Assembly (NCBI GenBank): GCA_012839745.1
Contig: DUMS01000061.1
Span: 1-64,000, forward strand
Direction of reading: 5' to 3'
Source of the DNA: Tissierellia bacterium
GTDB taxonomy: Bacteria; Bacillota; Clostridia; Tissierellales; Tepidimicrobiaceae
DNA: 64,000 bases
Positions 45,955 to 54,245 of the stretch are shown here, piece after piece (within the stretch, counting starts at the first letter, position 1; every line of letters begins with the position of its first letter). Below the pieces are notes generated by a model. That model was not told where the DNA came from and made no database searches. It saw nothing but the letters and a program-made list of their open reading frames with translations. The position numbers and the translations under genes were made by a program.

Positions 45955-46218
45955 CTAAAATTTATATAGAAACCATTTGCAGCTGTCCACTTCGTATTTT
46001 AGCTCATATACTCTATTAAGGTTGTTTATTTTGCTTTCGCATCTATAGAGAATCATCCTGTTGCCTGCCAGCTTTTCTTCTTCAGCAAATAATATGCGGT
46101 CTACCTTTATTACTTTAAATGTATTGTTTTCATCCATAATTCTGTATCTTAATGGAATCGGCTTTTTATCTGTAGTAAACCAGGCTATCATTTCTATTGG
46201 TTTCATCAATATCTTCAT
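45955..46218 (-). CDS. Small conserved protein next to the Y-family polymerase
   Basis: An 87-residue protein. The sequence MIAWFTTDKKPIPLRYRI, VIKVDRILFAEEEKLAGNRM and YELKYEVDSCKWFLYKF resembles a small protein I recall beside Y-family polymerase genes in other clostridia. It is beta-rich and soluble, with no known catalytic motif. GAGGTGG precedes the ATG. It starts 11 bases after the polymerase stop and is read from the same SOS promoter, so a role as polymerase accessory protein is a reasonable guess, not shown. Confidence 0.72.
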   Translation of the reverse strand: MKILMKPIEMIAWFTTDKKPIPLRYRIMDENNTFKVIKVDRILFAEEEKLAGNRMILYRCESKINNLNRVYELKYEVDSCKWFLYKF

Positions 46219-46229
46219 TTACACCACCT

Positions 46230-47471
46230 CTAAATAATACTGGACATCATAGGATATTCCTCTTCCATTACTCCTCCAATAATTGGATTTATACCGGAAT
46301 GGAGAAAACAGGAGCGAATTATGGAATTGTACCCATACTTACATCGTATTCTATCTATTGCCTTGTTTAGCTTCTCATCCTTTTCGCTATAGCCTTCCAA
46401 AAGGGACAGCTGATAAAAATCGCTGGATGAGAGTTCAGACAATGTAATGTTAAATCGCCTTATAGGCTTTCCATCCCACATTTCATCAAACAGTTTTTTG
46501 CTGGTTTCATATATGGTATTGGTAGAATTTGTGGCTACATCCAGCTTTCTTTGATGGGAATAGGAATAGAACTCCTCATTCCTTATTGAAACAGACACTA
46601 CCTTTCCACACAGCTTTAAATCTCTGGTCCTCATGCCAACCATTTCCGATATGGCCAACAGGAACATATATGCTTCCTTTCTATTGTCTACATCATAGGA
46701 GGTTGTGGTAGAATTTCCTATGGATTTAACAGGATAGGAGATGCTTCTTACCGGTGAATTCTCTATTCCATTAGCATATTCCCATATTAACAGCCCTGGC
46801 ATTTTTAACCAGGAGTATATATACTTCCTATCCAGATTCGCCAACTCCCCTATGGTGTATATGCCTCTTCCATTGAGCTTTCTCTGGGTTTTGACTCCTA
46901 TCATGAATAGCTCTCCAACGGGCAGAGGCCACATCTTTTCCTTAATTTCATCCGGAAACAGGGTATGTATTCTATCAGGCTTCTTAAAGTCTGAAGCCAT
47001 TTTAGCCAACAGCTTATTGGAGCTTATGCCTATGTTTACAGTAAAGCCTAACTCCTCTTTTATCCTTTCCTTGATTTCGTATGCTATTTTCAAAAAATCC
47101 TTACCCTTAAAGTGTGAGCAGTCCATAAAGACCTCATCAATGGAAAACCTCTGTATAATGGGGGAGTATTCATTGAGCAGGCTTATCATGCTGTTGCTGG
47201 CTTTTATGTATCTTTCATAATTAGGGGGAACAATGGTCAAATTTGGGCATTTCTGCCTGGCGGAATATACGCTTTCCCCGGTTACTATGCCATATTCCTT
47301 TGCAGGTATGGATTTGGACAATACTATTCCATGCCTCTTTGATTCATCTCCTCCCACAATAGAGGGTATTTCCCTTAAATCTATGCTTTCTCCATGCTGA
47401 AGCCTATAGACTGCTTCCCAGGACAGGTAAGCTGAATTTACATCAACATGAAATATAATCCTCTCCTTCAT
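46230..47471 (-). CDS. Y-family (DinB/UmuC-type) translesion DNA polymerase
   Basis: A 413-residue lesion-bypass polymerase. The palm motifs IIFHVDVNSAYLSWEAV and FSIDEVFMDCSHFKG hold the catalytic Asp and Asp-Glu residues; NIGISSNKLLAKMASDFKKP follows, then a helix-hairpin region (KLNGRGIYTIGELANLD) and a little-finger domain. The C-terminus shows no clear beta-clamp motif that I can name. AGGAGG precedes the ATG at 47471. Its promoter contains a LexA box between the -35 and -10 boxes, so it is a DNA-damage gene. The first two DNA-polymerase residues differ enough from E. coli Pol IV that I do not assign dinB or umuC. Confidence 0.9.
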   Translation of the reverse strand: MKERIIFHVDVNSAYLSWEAVYRLQHGESIDLREIPSIVGGDESKRHGIVLSKSIPAKEYGIVTGESVYSARQKCPNLTIVPPNYERYIKASNSMISLLNEYSPIIQRFSIDEVFMDCSHFKGKDFLKIAYEIKERIKEELGFTVNIGISSNKLLAKMASDFKKPDRIHTLFPDEIKEKMWPLPVGELFMIGVKTQRKLNGRGIYTIGELANLDRKYIYSWLKMPGLLIWEYANGIENSPVRSISYPVKSIGNSTTTSYDVDNRKEAYMFLLAISEMVGMRTRDLKLCGKVVSVSIRNEEFYSYSHQRKLDVATNSTNTIYETSKKLFDEMWDGKPIRRFNITLSELSSSDFYQLSLLEGYSEKDEKLNKAIDRIRCKYGYNSIIRSCFLHSGINPIIGGVMEEEYPMMSSII

Positions 47472-47490
47472 ATATATTCCTCCTGTTTAC

Positions 47491-47519
47491 ATTATATCAG
47501 AACATATGTTCTTAGTAAA
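47491..47519 (-). promoter_or_regulatory. SOS promoter with LexA box
   Basis: On the minus strand TTTACT (47514-47519) and TATAAT (47491-47496) are 17 bases apart. Inside the spacer is AGAACATATGTTCT (47499-47512), a perfect palindrome of the Gram-positive LexA/DinR type (GAAC-N4-GTTC). Repressor bound here would block RNA polymerase until DNA damage cleaves LexA. Confidence 0.92.
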
Positions 47520-47538
47520 GGGTGTTTTTTAAAAACTA

Positions 47539-47567
47539 TTGATATATTTGATAAAAAGTAGTATAAT
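47539..47567 (+). promoter_or_regulatory. Promoter of the cobalamin riboswitch RNA
   Basis: TTGATA at 47539-47544 and TATAAT at 47562-47567 with a 17-base spacer, placed about 27 bases before the aptamer. It diverges from the SOS promoter, with about 20 bases between their -35 boxes. Confidence 0.8.
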
Positions 47568-47594
47568 TAAATATAGAAAAACTGAATAGTGATT

Positions 47595-47743
47595 GATATA
47601 GGTTGCAGCTGCATTAATAGGGAAACAGGTGAAAGTCCTGTGCGGTCCCGCCGCCGTAAGGCATTTATGTAGTTTATTACGCCACTGGGAAACTGGGAAG
47701 GCAAACTACATTTAAAAGCCGAGCCGGAAGACCTGCCTATATC
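47595..47743 (+). ncRNA. Cobalamin riboswitch
   Basis: The B12 aptamer is clear: the closing stem GATATAGG/CCTATATC, the core GGTGAAAGTCCTGTGCGG, TCCCGCCGCCGTAA, GCCACTGGG, GGGAAGGC, and GCCGAGCCGGAAGACCTGCC. Binding of a cobalamin should switch off the genes for B12 uptake that follow. This marks the downstream S component as a likely B12 transporter. Confidence 0.96.
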
Positions 47744-47833
47744 TATTACAACTAACTTCACGAGGAATGGAGGTGTTGTAAGTATTTAAGGCCAAAATGG
47801 TTAATCCATTGGCCAAATATATGCAAGTATTCT

Positions 47834-47864
47834 ACCTCTCGACATGAAGTTGAGAGGTTTTTTA
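47834..47864 (+). terminator. Terminator controlled by the cobalamin riboswitch
   Basis: ACCTCTCGAC and GTTGAGAGGT form a 10-bp stem (one G-U), loop ATGAA, then T6. AACTTCA at about 47753-47760 is complementary to TGAAGTT within the hairpin and can serve as antiterminator when no ligand is bound. Confidence 0.85.
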
Positions 47865-47903
47865 TTTAGTAGCAATACATTTTAAATACAAGGAGGAATA
47901 TTT

Positions 47904-48299
47904 ATGAGCAAAAAAATTATTGCAATAATATCTGTATTGGTGCTGGCAGCCTTAGCGTTTGCAGGGTATAAGGCTTTCTTAAGCCCAAAGGGTGTTGAAG
48001 GAGCCAAAGAGGTAACTATTAACATTGTTATTGAAAAGGAAGGCATAGATAAGACATTTACTTATAATACAAACCATGAATTTTTGATTCAGCTATTGGA
48101 AGAAAATAAGGAGGAGCTAGGTATAACCTTTGAGGAATTTGATTTTGGCAAAATGATAACAGGAATGATGGGTTATACAGCAGATCCAACCAGCGAATAC
48201 TTCCACATATATGTTAATGGAGAGGATGCAACTACCGGGGTGGCAGAGATACCTTTAAATGACCAGGACAGCTATACATTTGAGTTGAAGAATTTCTAG
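47904..48299 (+). CDS. DUF4430-domain protein (transcobalamin-like), B12-regulated
   Basis: A 131-residue exported protein. An N-terminal hydrophobic segment (IIAIISVLVLAALAFAGYKAF) lacks a lipobox, then a domain of the DUF4430 type: VTINIVIEKEGIDKTF, QLLEENKEELGITFEEF, HIYVNGEDATTGVAEIPL, and DSYTFELKNF. This domain resembles the C-terminal part of transcobalamin and intrinsic factor, and often stands next to B12 ECF S components. AAGGAGG precedes the ATG. It probably binds or presents corrinoid outside the cell. Confidence 0.82.
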   Translation: MSKKIIAIISVLVLAALAFAGYKAFLSPKGVEGAKEVTINIVIEKEGIDKTFTYNTNHEFLIQLLEENKEELGITFEEFDFGKMITGMMGYTADPTSEYFHIYVNGEDATTGVAEIPLNDQDSYTFELKNF

Positions 48300-48303
48300 A
48301 ACC

Positions 48304-48813
48304 ATGAATTCAAAGGATATTGTGCTAATAGGTATTTTAAGTGCCACCATAACGGCAGGGAAATTAGCTCTAAGCTTTATACCAAATATAGAGGTTGTAA
48401 CCCTGCTATTTATTGCATATACCATAGTATTTGGTTATAGGAAGACCATGTTTGTATCTCTGATATTCACTACAACTGAAATATTCATATACGGGTTAAA
48501 TACCTGGCTTCTTGTATATTATTTCATATGGCCGTTTTTAATATTATTGACGGAGATAATGAAAAAGGCAGTAAAATCAGAATATGGATATGCAGTATTA
48601 GGGGGAATATTTGGATATGCTTTTGGTTTTTTCTTTGCAATAGGTGAATCATTGTTTTATGGCATAGCCTATGGATGGGCATATTGGATTAGAGGGTTGC
48701 TTTTCGATTTGATACATGGTACTTCCAACTTCATAGTAATACTGACACTTCTAAATCCATTAAAGAGCTTATTATCCAAACTGAAAATGGCATATTATAG
48801 AGAAAAAAGCTGA
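48304..48813 (+). CDS. ECF transporter S component, probably for cobalamin
   Basis: A 169-residue integral membrane protein of about six helices, typical of energy-coupling-factor S components. Features: MNSKDIVLIGILSATITAGK at the N-terminus, where the interaction helix lies, LTEIMKKAVKSEYGYAVLGG in the middle, and GWAYWIRGLLFDLIHGTSNF. The start is four bases after the DUF4430 stop with no good ribosome-binding site, so it depends on translational coupling. The cobalamin riboswitch identifies the probable substrate. The shared ATPases and T component are not in this window. Confidence 0.85.
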   Translation: MNSKDIVLIGILSATITAGKLALSFIPNIEVVTLLFIAYTIVFGYRKTMFVSLIFTTTEIFIYGLNTWLLVYYFIWPFLILLTEIMKKAVKSEYGYAVLGGIFGYAFGFFFAIGESLFYGIAYGWAYWIRGLLFDLIHGTSNFIVILTLLNPLKSLLSKLKMAYYREKS

Positions 48814-48833
48814 GTTTTGTGCTCAGCTTTAAT
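48806..48833 (+). terminator. Terminator after the ECF S component
   Basis: AAAGCTGAG and CTCAGCTTT form a 9-bp stem with loop TTTTGTG, then AATTTT. It overlaps the stop codon. Confidence 0.85.
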
Positions 48834-48953
48834 TTTGTAGAAAAATAGCAATATATGTGTTAAAATAATAAAAATGGGACATGGTTATAAAAGCTTTATA
48901 GAAGCAGTTTATATTTATACTTATGTGGAGAAAATAGAATATGAGGTGAAAGG

Positions 48954-50141
48954 ATGAAAAATAAAGCCGTTATACTTGGGGCAAATTATTATATAGGTTT
49001 GAGCATTATTCGCTGCTTAGGCATTTATGGAATACCTACAGTAGCAGTAGATTATTCCAGAAAGGGTACATATGGTTTTCATTCCAAATACTGTTCAGAA
49101 ACGCTAATTGGACCGGATGTTAAGAAGGACCCTGAAGGAATGGTGGAATTCCTCATAGATTATGCCAGAAAACAGGACCATAAGCCTGTACTTTTTCCAT
49201 CAGCAGATGGATATGTGGAATTCATAGATAAATATGTTTCCATTCTGAAGGAGTATTATCTTTTTAACCAGACAGAGGATAGAATACACACAAAAGTCAT
49301 GGACAAAAAAACACTGCATTCAATAGCCAAGGAACACAATGTGTTGGTACCCGAGACGGTAAAAACAGATGAGGAGAACTTTAAGGATAAAGTAGAGGAG
49401 TATATTAAATTTCCATGCCTGGTAAAGCCAACAGACTCTCCTGCTTTTGTATCTAAGTTCAGAAGAAAGCTCTTCACGGTATATAATATGAAGGAGCTGG
49501 AAGAAGCAGTTAAAAAGGCTAAAGATGCTGGTTTGGAAGTAATCATACAGAGAATAATTCCCGGATTTGATGACCATATGTATACTTTTGATGCATATTT
49601 GAACAAAAATTCAAAGGTAACCCACTGGGCCACATGTCAGAAGTTCAGACAATTTCCCATAAACTTTGGAGCCAGCGTATATACCGGACAAAAATTTGTA
49701 CCGGAACTATATGAAATTGGCGGTAGGTTTCTGGAATCCATTGGGTATAAAGGATTTGGAGAAATAGAGTTTAAAAAGGATGCTGAAACGGGCACATTCT
49801 ATTTAATAGAGATAAATACCAGAACCACAAATTTAAATAGCCTGCTGTTTAAGGCTGGATTAAATATGCCATATATTGCCTACAGGGAGCTTGTGGGAGA
49901 GCCAATGGAGCCCTATGCCATAACAAATGATACTGGACTGGTATTCTGGTATGCATACGAGGATCTGTTTGCTGTAAAGGATTATCTGAAAACAGGGCAG
50001 TTAAAGCTGATGGATGTAATTAAATCCTATAATAAGCCTAAGGCATACGCCATTTGGGATGCAAAAGACCCAAAGCCTGCTTTTGTATTTTTAGGCAGCA
50101 AGGTAAAGAGAATTTTTGAAAAGGCATTTAGGGTAGGTTAA
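48954..50141 (+). CDS. ATP-grasp carboxylate-amine ligase
   Basis: A 395-residue ATP-grasp enzyme. It opens with a Rossmann-like pre-ATP domain (AVILGANYYIGLSIIRCLG, IPTVAVDYSRKGTYGFHS); the ATP site follows with FPCLVKPTDSPAF and VIIQRIIPGFDDHMYTFDAY; the Mg ligands are in GEIEFKKDAETGTFYLIEIN and the adjoining TRTTN. Such enzymes couple an amino acid to a carboxylate using ATP; D-aspartate ligase of peptidoglycan cross-bridges is one relative by length and layout. The gene lies 24 bases before a Mur-ligase-like gene, so both enzymes probably work on the same product. The ribosome-binding site is GAGGTGAAAGG. The substrate is unknown. Confidence 0.8.
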   Translation: MKNKAVILGANYYIGLSIIRCLGIYGIPTVAVDYSRKGTYGFHSKYCSETLIGPDVKKDPEGMVEFLIDYARKQDHKPVLFPSADGYVEFIDKYVSILKEYYLFNQTEDRIHTKVMDKKTLHSIAKEHNVLVPETVKTDEENFKDKVEEYIKFPCLVKPTDSPAFVSKFRRKLFTVYNMKELEEAVKKAKDAGLEVIIQRIIPGFDDHMYTFDAYLNKNSKVTHWATCQKFRQFPINFGASVYTGQKFVPELYEIGGRFLESIGYKGFGEIEFKKDAETGTFYLIEINTRTTNLNSLLFKAGLNMPYIAYRELVGEPMEPYAITNDTGLVFWYAYEDLFAVKDYLKTGQLKLMDVIKSYNKPKAYAIWDAKDPKPAFVFLGSKVKRIFEKAFRVG

Positions 50142-50165
50142 TATTAGTCAAGGAAGGGGAAACAA

Positions 50166-51710
50166 ATGATAAGGCTATACGATTTGTTAAAATCCATAAA
50201 CATAATTGAGTCCTTACACGAAGCTGATACAGACATAAAGGGAATTGCCTATCATTCCGGAAAGGTAAGGGAAGGATTTCTATTTATAGCCATAAAAGGA
50301 TATAAAACTGATGGACATAAATATATACATCAGGCAATAGAAAATGGAGCAGCAGCTGTTGTAGTAGAAGATATACAGTCAGATATATGTATACCACAGT
50401 TTAAAGTTGAAGATAGCCGTAAGGCTCTGGCAGCCTTAAGCGATGCCTATTATGGCCATCCTACCAGGTATTTAAAGGTTATAGGCATTACAGCTACAAA
50501 TGGCAAGACATCCAGTTCCTTTATGACAAATTCCATACTTGAGAAGGCTGGGCTTAAAACTGGCATAATAGGCACAGTAATGACTAAGTTTGGAAATTAT
50601 ATTGAGCCTTCCATATTGACTACTCCGGAATCCCTGGATTTACAGCGATATTTTTCCCAAATGAGGGCACAGGACGTAACCCATGCAGTAATGGAAGTTT
50701 CATCTTCTGCCCTGGAGCTTAAAAGGGTGGAATATGTTGATTTTGATATTGTAACGCTAAACAATATAGGCAGGGAACACATAGATTTACACGGGTCTTT
50801 TGAAAACTACTATAATGCTAAAGCAAGCCTTATAAGAAATGCCAGGGAAACTTCCTGGGCAGTTCTAAACTTAGATTGTCCTTATTCCTGCAGACTTGCA
50901 GAGGAAACAAAGGCCAATGTTCTAACCTATGGAATAAAGGATAGAAGCGGACATATAACCATTGATGATTTGGACCTGTCAACAGGAAGGGGAAATTTCA
51001 AGGTAATAATCAATAAGCCCATAAGAGCGGAAAACAATGAATATAAACCACAGAAGTTTGATATAAGCCTGTCTGTACCTGGATACCATTCAGTATACAA
51101 CTCCTTGGTGGCCATATCAATAGGCATACTGTGCGGTATTGAAATACCGGTAATCCAAAGCGCCATCAATTCCTTTAAAGGTGTTGAAAGGCGATTCCAG
51201 ATAATATATGACAGGGGATTTAAGATTATTGATGACCACTTTGCCAACCCTGGGAACATAAATGTGACATTGGAAACCATAAGCATGATGGATTATAACA
51301 GACTGCACCTTATTTATGCAATAAGAGGAAGCCGTGGCGTTACAACTAATAGAGAAAATGCGGAAGCAATAGCAAAATGGGCCAAAAAGCTTAATCTAAA
51401 GGAGATAATAGGAACTCTAAGCAGATCCAACGTTATGGAAAAGGACAGGGTAACTAAGGAGGAACTGGAAGTTTTTCTGGAAGTCATGGAGGAGAATAAT
51501 ATAAAGGTTCGCATATATGATGAGCTTAGGGATGCAATATCCTATGGGTTAAGCAATGTTTCCAAAAATGATATTGTATTATTGGCAGGCTGCCAGGGCA
51601 TGGATTATGGGGCTAAAATTGCACTGGAGGAGCTTCACAGGCTTAGACCTGACATAGATAAAAGGGAGCTATTTGAAGCATTAAAAAATAGAATAGCAGG
51701 AATTATTTAA
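50166..51710 (+). CDS. MurE-like Mur ligase, non-canonical
   Basis: A 514-residue Mur-ligase-fold protein: N-terminal UDP-binding-like domain (GIAYHSGKVREGFLFIAIKG), ATP-binding domain with P-loop ITATNGKTSSSF, LTTPESLDLQRYFSQM, VMEVSSSALELKRV, and NYYNAKASLI with the carbamoylated-Lys position. It differs from true MurE: GTNGKT reads ATNGKT; the DHLDYH region reads EHIDLH; the usual DYAHTPD reads DDHFANPG; and the DNPR that selects diaminopimelate reads TLSRSNVME. So it probably does not add DAP to UDP-MurNAc-dipeptide. With the preceding ATP-grasp gene it resembles cyanophycin-synthetase chemistry split in two, or a wall-peptide modifier. A second, regular murE should exist elsewhere. Confidence 0.82.
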   Translation: MIRLYDLLKSINIIESLHEADTDIKGIAYHSGKVREGFLFIAIKGYKTDGHKYIHQAIENGAAAVVVEDIQSDICIPQFKVEDSRKALAALSDAYYGHPTRYLKVIGITATNGKTSSSFMTNSILEKAGLKTGIIGTVMTKFGNYIEPSILTTPESLDLQRYFSQMRAQDVTHAVMEVSSSALELKRVEYVDFDIVTLNNIGREHIDLHGSFENYYNAKASLIRNARETSWAVLNLDCPYSCRLAEETKANVLTYGIKDRSGHITIDDLDLSTGRGNFKVIINKPIRAENNEYKPQKFDISLSVPGYHSVYNSLVAISIGILCGIEIPVIQSAINSFKGVERRFQIIYDRGFKIIDDHFANPGNINVTLETISMMDYNRLHLIYAIRGSRGVTTNRENAEAIAKWAKKLNLKEIIGTLSRSNVMEKDRVTKEELEVFLEVMEENNIKVRIYDELRDAISYGLSNVSKNDIVLLAGCQGMDYGAKIALEELHRLRPDIDKRELFEALKNRIAGII

Positions 51711-51730
51711 TTAAGTAAATTTATTGTTAA

Positions 51731-51786
51731 GGCATATTGCAGGATTAAGTCTTAAACTAAAGTTTATCTTGCAATATGTCTTTTTG
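51731..51786 (+). terminator. Terminator after the ATP-grasp/Mur-ligase pair
   Basis: GGCATATTGCAGGAT (51731-51745) pairs with ATCTTGCAATATGTC (51766-51780) with few mismatches, then five T. A smaller stem (TTAAGTCT, AGTTTA) lies inside the loop. Confidence 0.75.
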
Positions 51787-51852
51787 TGTATTTAACTCTG
51801 TATTTGTGATATAATTATCAAAAGATATTAATTAAAGCAATGGGGGTATGGT

Positions 51853-53103
51853 ATGACAAACAATGAAAATATCAAAATACAGAGCAGTTTAATGATAATA
51901 ATATTATTATCAATCAGTTTTATAGTAATGGCTTTTGTTTTAGAGCCTCCCCAATCGCTATTGAAAGGACTACTTGATATAATCATTGCCCCAGATATTC
52001 TCTTAACTGATTATATAGCTGTTGGTGGAATCGGTGCTGCTTTCTTAAATGTAGGATTGATGGGACTCATAAATTCTTTTTTATTGTACAGGTTTAGAAT
52101 TCATATGCATGGCCTTGCAATTGCATCAATATATACTGTTATGGGATTTTCTTTCATAGGAAAGAATATATTTAACTTATGGCCCATTTATATTGGAGGT
52201 TATTTATATTCAAGATTCAAAGATTTGGAATATAAAAGCATTTTTTTGATATTGATGTTTGCCACTACTTTGTCACCGGTAGTCAGCGAAATAGGTTTTG
52301 GAACCTATCTTCCACGACATATTGCAATACCTGCTGGAATACTTGCAGGAATAGTCATAGGTTTTATAATAGTACCTTTGTCAGCTCAGGTTATGAAATT
52401 CCATGATGGTTATAATCTATATAATATTGGATTTGCTGGAGGAATACTGGGAACAGTGATTACATCCCTAATGAGGGGATTTGGAATTAATATTAATACA
52501 CAGAATGTTTTATCATATGAATATAGTTTGCATTTGTGCATTTTGCTTATTATAATATTTGTTATGTTTATTATAATAGGATATTTTAAAGATAATAATA
52601 AGCTAAAGGAATACAGAAAGATATTCAATTATGTAGGAAGGACTGCAACAGATTTTACCCAACTATTAGGGGATGGAATAACATATGTAAACATGGGTAT
52701 CATGGGTTTGATTTGCATTATATATGTGATTTTATCAAAAGGGTACTTTAACGGACCTGTTTTAGCAGGAATATTCACAGTTGTTGGTTTTTCAGCCTTT
52801 GGGAAACATCCCAAAAATGTACTGCCTATACTCATAGGTGTTATGTTATCTTCATTTTTTAACATTTGGGATATATCCTCAACTTCAGTAATTATTGCAG
52901 GCTTATTTGGCACTACTTTGTCTCCAATTGCAGGTAAATATGGCTGGATAGCAGGAATAATAACTGGAGGAGTCCACTTAGCCATATCTATGAATGTAGG
53001 AATGGTACATGGAGGGATTAACCTGTATAACAATGGATTTGCAGGAGGAATTGCAGCTGGGATTATAATACCTATTTTAAAAATATTTGAGAAGGAGAAT
53101 TGA
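51853..53103 (+). CDS. DUF1576 membrane protein
   Basis: A 416-residue integral membrane protein with about ten helices. It looks like an internal duplication: the motif VGGIGAAFLNVGLMGLINSF in the first half parallels YVNMGIMGLICIIYVILSKG in the second, and FAGGILGTVITSLM parallels FAGGIAAGIIIPIL; each half also has LSPVVSE or LSPIAGKYGWIAG. This is the DUF1576 family, whose function is unknown to me; transport is the natural guess. It has a preceding terminator and GGGGGTATGGT before the start. The small gene behind it starts one base after its stop. Confidence 0.85.
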   Translation: MTNNENIKIQSSLMIIILLSISFIVMAFVLEPPQSLLKGLLDIIIAPDILLTDYIAVGGIGAAFLNVGLMGLINSFLLYRFRIHMHGLAIASIYTVMGFSFIGKNIFNLWPIYIGGYLYSRFKDLEYKSIFLILMFATTLSPVVSEIGFGTYLPRHIAIPAGILAGIVIGFIIVPLSAQVMKFHDGYNLYNIGFAGGILGTVITSLMRGFGININTQNVLSYEYSLHLCILLIIIFVMFIIIGYFKDNNKLKEYRKIFNYVGRTATDFTQLLGDGITYVNMGIMGLICIIYVILSKGYFNGPVLAGIFTVVGFSAFGKHPKNVLPILIGVMLSSFFNIWDISSTSVIIAGLFGTTLSPIAGKYGWIAGIITGGVHLAISMNVGMVHGGINLYNNGFAGGIAAGIIIPILKIFEKEN

Positions 53104-53104
53104 C

Positions 53105-53446
53105 ATGAATAGAGAGATGACAAAAATTTCTAGCATAACAAAAGAGCTTATCAATTATTTTCTTATGCATGATGCCAAAGATATTGAGCTGAAAATCAAA
53201 GTTAAGGAAGATAAAACAGAAATAAATATACATAGTGAAAATATAGAGTTTACAGAAGAGGATATGGAAAATATAAAAAGCTTATTAAATGTTGGTAGGG
53301 AAATAGAGAATGATGAATATTATTGCCAGGTGATAGGAGTAAATTCCGAAGGGGAGGAACTATCAGCTATTGGAGTCATGGTAGATGAGGCAAAAATAAA
53401 ATGGAATAAGCCATCTCTGGATATTTCATTGATTAGGAAAAGATAG
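53105..53446 (+). CDS. Small hypothetical protein coupled to the DUF1576 gene
   Basis: A 113-residue soluble protein of no family I recognise. The ATG at 53105 has AAGGAG eight bases before it and follows the DUF1576 stop almost directly, so the two genes are coupled. It is acidic and beta/alpha mixed (KDIELKIKVKEDKTEINIHS, FTEEDMENIKSLLNVGREIE) with a C-terminal SLDISLIRKR. Its place suggests a cytoplasmic partner of the membrane protein. Confidence 0.65.
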   Translation: MNREMTKISSITKELINYFLMHDAKDIELKIKVKEDKTEINIHSENIEFTEEDMENIKSLLNVGREIENDEYYCQVIGVNSEGEELSAIGVMVDEAKIKWNKPSLDISLIRKR

Positions 53447-53516
53447 TATTACAAATATTTTTGAAAAAATAATAATGTTACCATTAATATATATAAACAA
53501 TGAAAGGGGTGGAATG

Positions 53517-54245
53517 ATGTTAAAATTACAAAACCTATCAAAAACTTATGGAAAAGGAAGTGTGAAAGCAGTAGATAATGTAAGCCTGGAAATAAGGCCT
53601 GGTGAGATATTTGGATTTTTAGGACCCAACGGAGCAGGAAAGACAACCACTATTAAGATGATAGTAGGGCTGCTTAAGCCTGATAGCGGAAAAATTTATC
53701 TGGATAATATTGATGTATGGGAGAACCCTATGGAGGCTAAAAGCAGAATATCCTTCGTCCCGGATACGCCAGAAGTATACGATAAGCTAAAGGGAATAGA
53801 GTATCTGAACTTTATAGCGGATATATATGGCATACCCAAGGATATAAGGCAGGAGAGAATAGAAAAGTACCTGGATATATTTGAGTTAAGGAATGCAGTA
53901 GGAGATATTATTGGAAGCTATTCCCACGGAATGAAGCAAAAATTGGTCCTCATATCAGCTTTAATTCATGATCCAAAGCTGTTCATTCTAGACGAGCCCA
54001 TGGTAGGATTGGATCCTAAATCTTCCTTTCATCTAAAGGAAATAATGAGAGAGAGATGTAATGAAGGGAAAATAGTATTCTTTTCCACTCACGTATTGGA
54101 GGTTGCAGAGAAGCTTTGTGATAGAATAGCCATTATAAACAAGGGAAAGATTGTTGCATTGGGAACAATGGATGAATTGAGAAGGTACTCAGAGGAAAAA
54201 GAATCTCTGGAAAATATATTCCTGGAGTTGACTGCAAATGAATAG
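53517..54245 (+). CDS. ABC transporter ATPase (ABC-2 system)
   Basis: A 242-residue ATPase. The ATG at 53517 has AAAGGGG seven bases upstream. Walker A LGPNGAGKTTTIKMI, signature SYSHGMKQKLVLISAL (SHGMKQ), Walker B LFILDEPMVGLDP, and H-loop VFFSTHVLEVAEKLCD. It precedes and overlaps by eight bases a large membrane protein. Homologues in Bacillus (EcsA type) belong to exporters linked to secretion, but the pairing here is not the EcsAB pattern in length. Confidence 0.92.
   Translation: MLKLQNLSKTYGKGSVKAVDNVSLEIRPGEIFGFLGPNGAGKTTTIKMIVGLLKPDSGKIYLDNIDVWENPMEAKSRISFVPDTPEVYDKLKGIEYLNFIADIYGIPKDIRQERIEKYLDIFELRNAVGDIIGSYSHGMKQKLVLISALIHDPKLFILDEPMVGLDPKSSFHLKEIMRERCNEGKIVFFSTHVLEVAEKLCDRIAIINKGKIVALGTMDELRRYSEEKESLENIFLELTANE

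Noticed and set aside
52629-53123. 164-codon open frame on the minus strand
   Set aside because: Antisense to the DUF1576 gene. The Pro/Ile-rich translation mirrors the Gly-rich membrane protein on the other strand.
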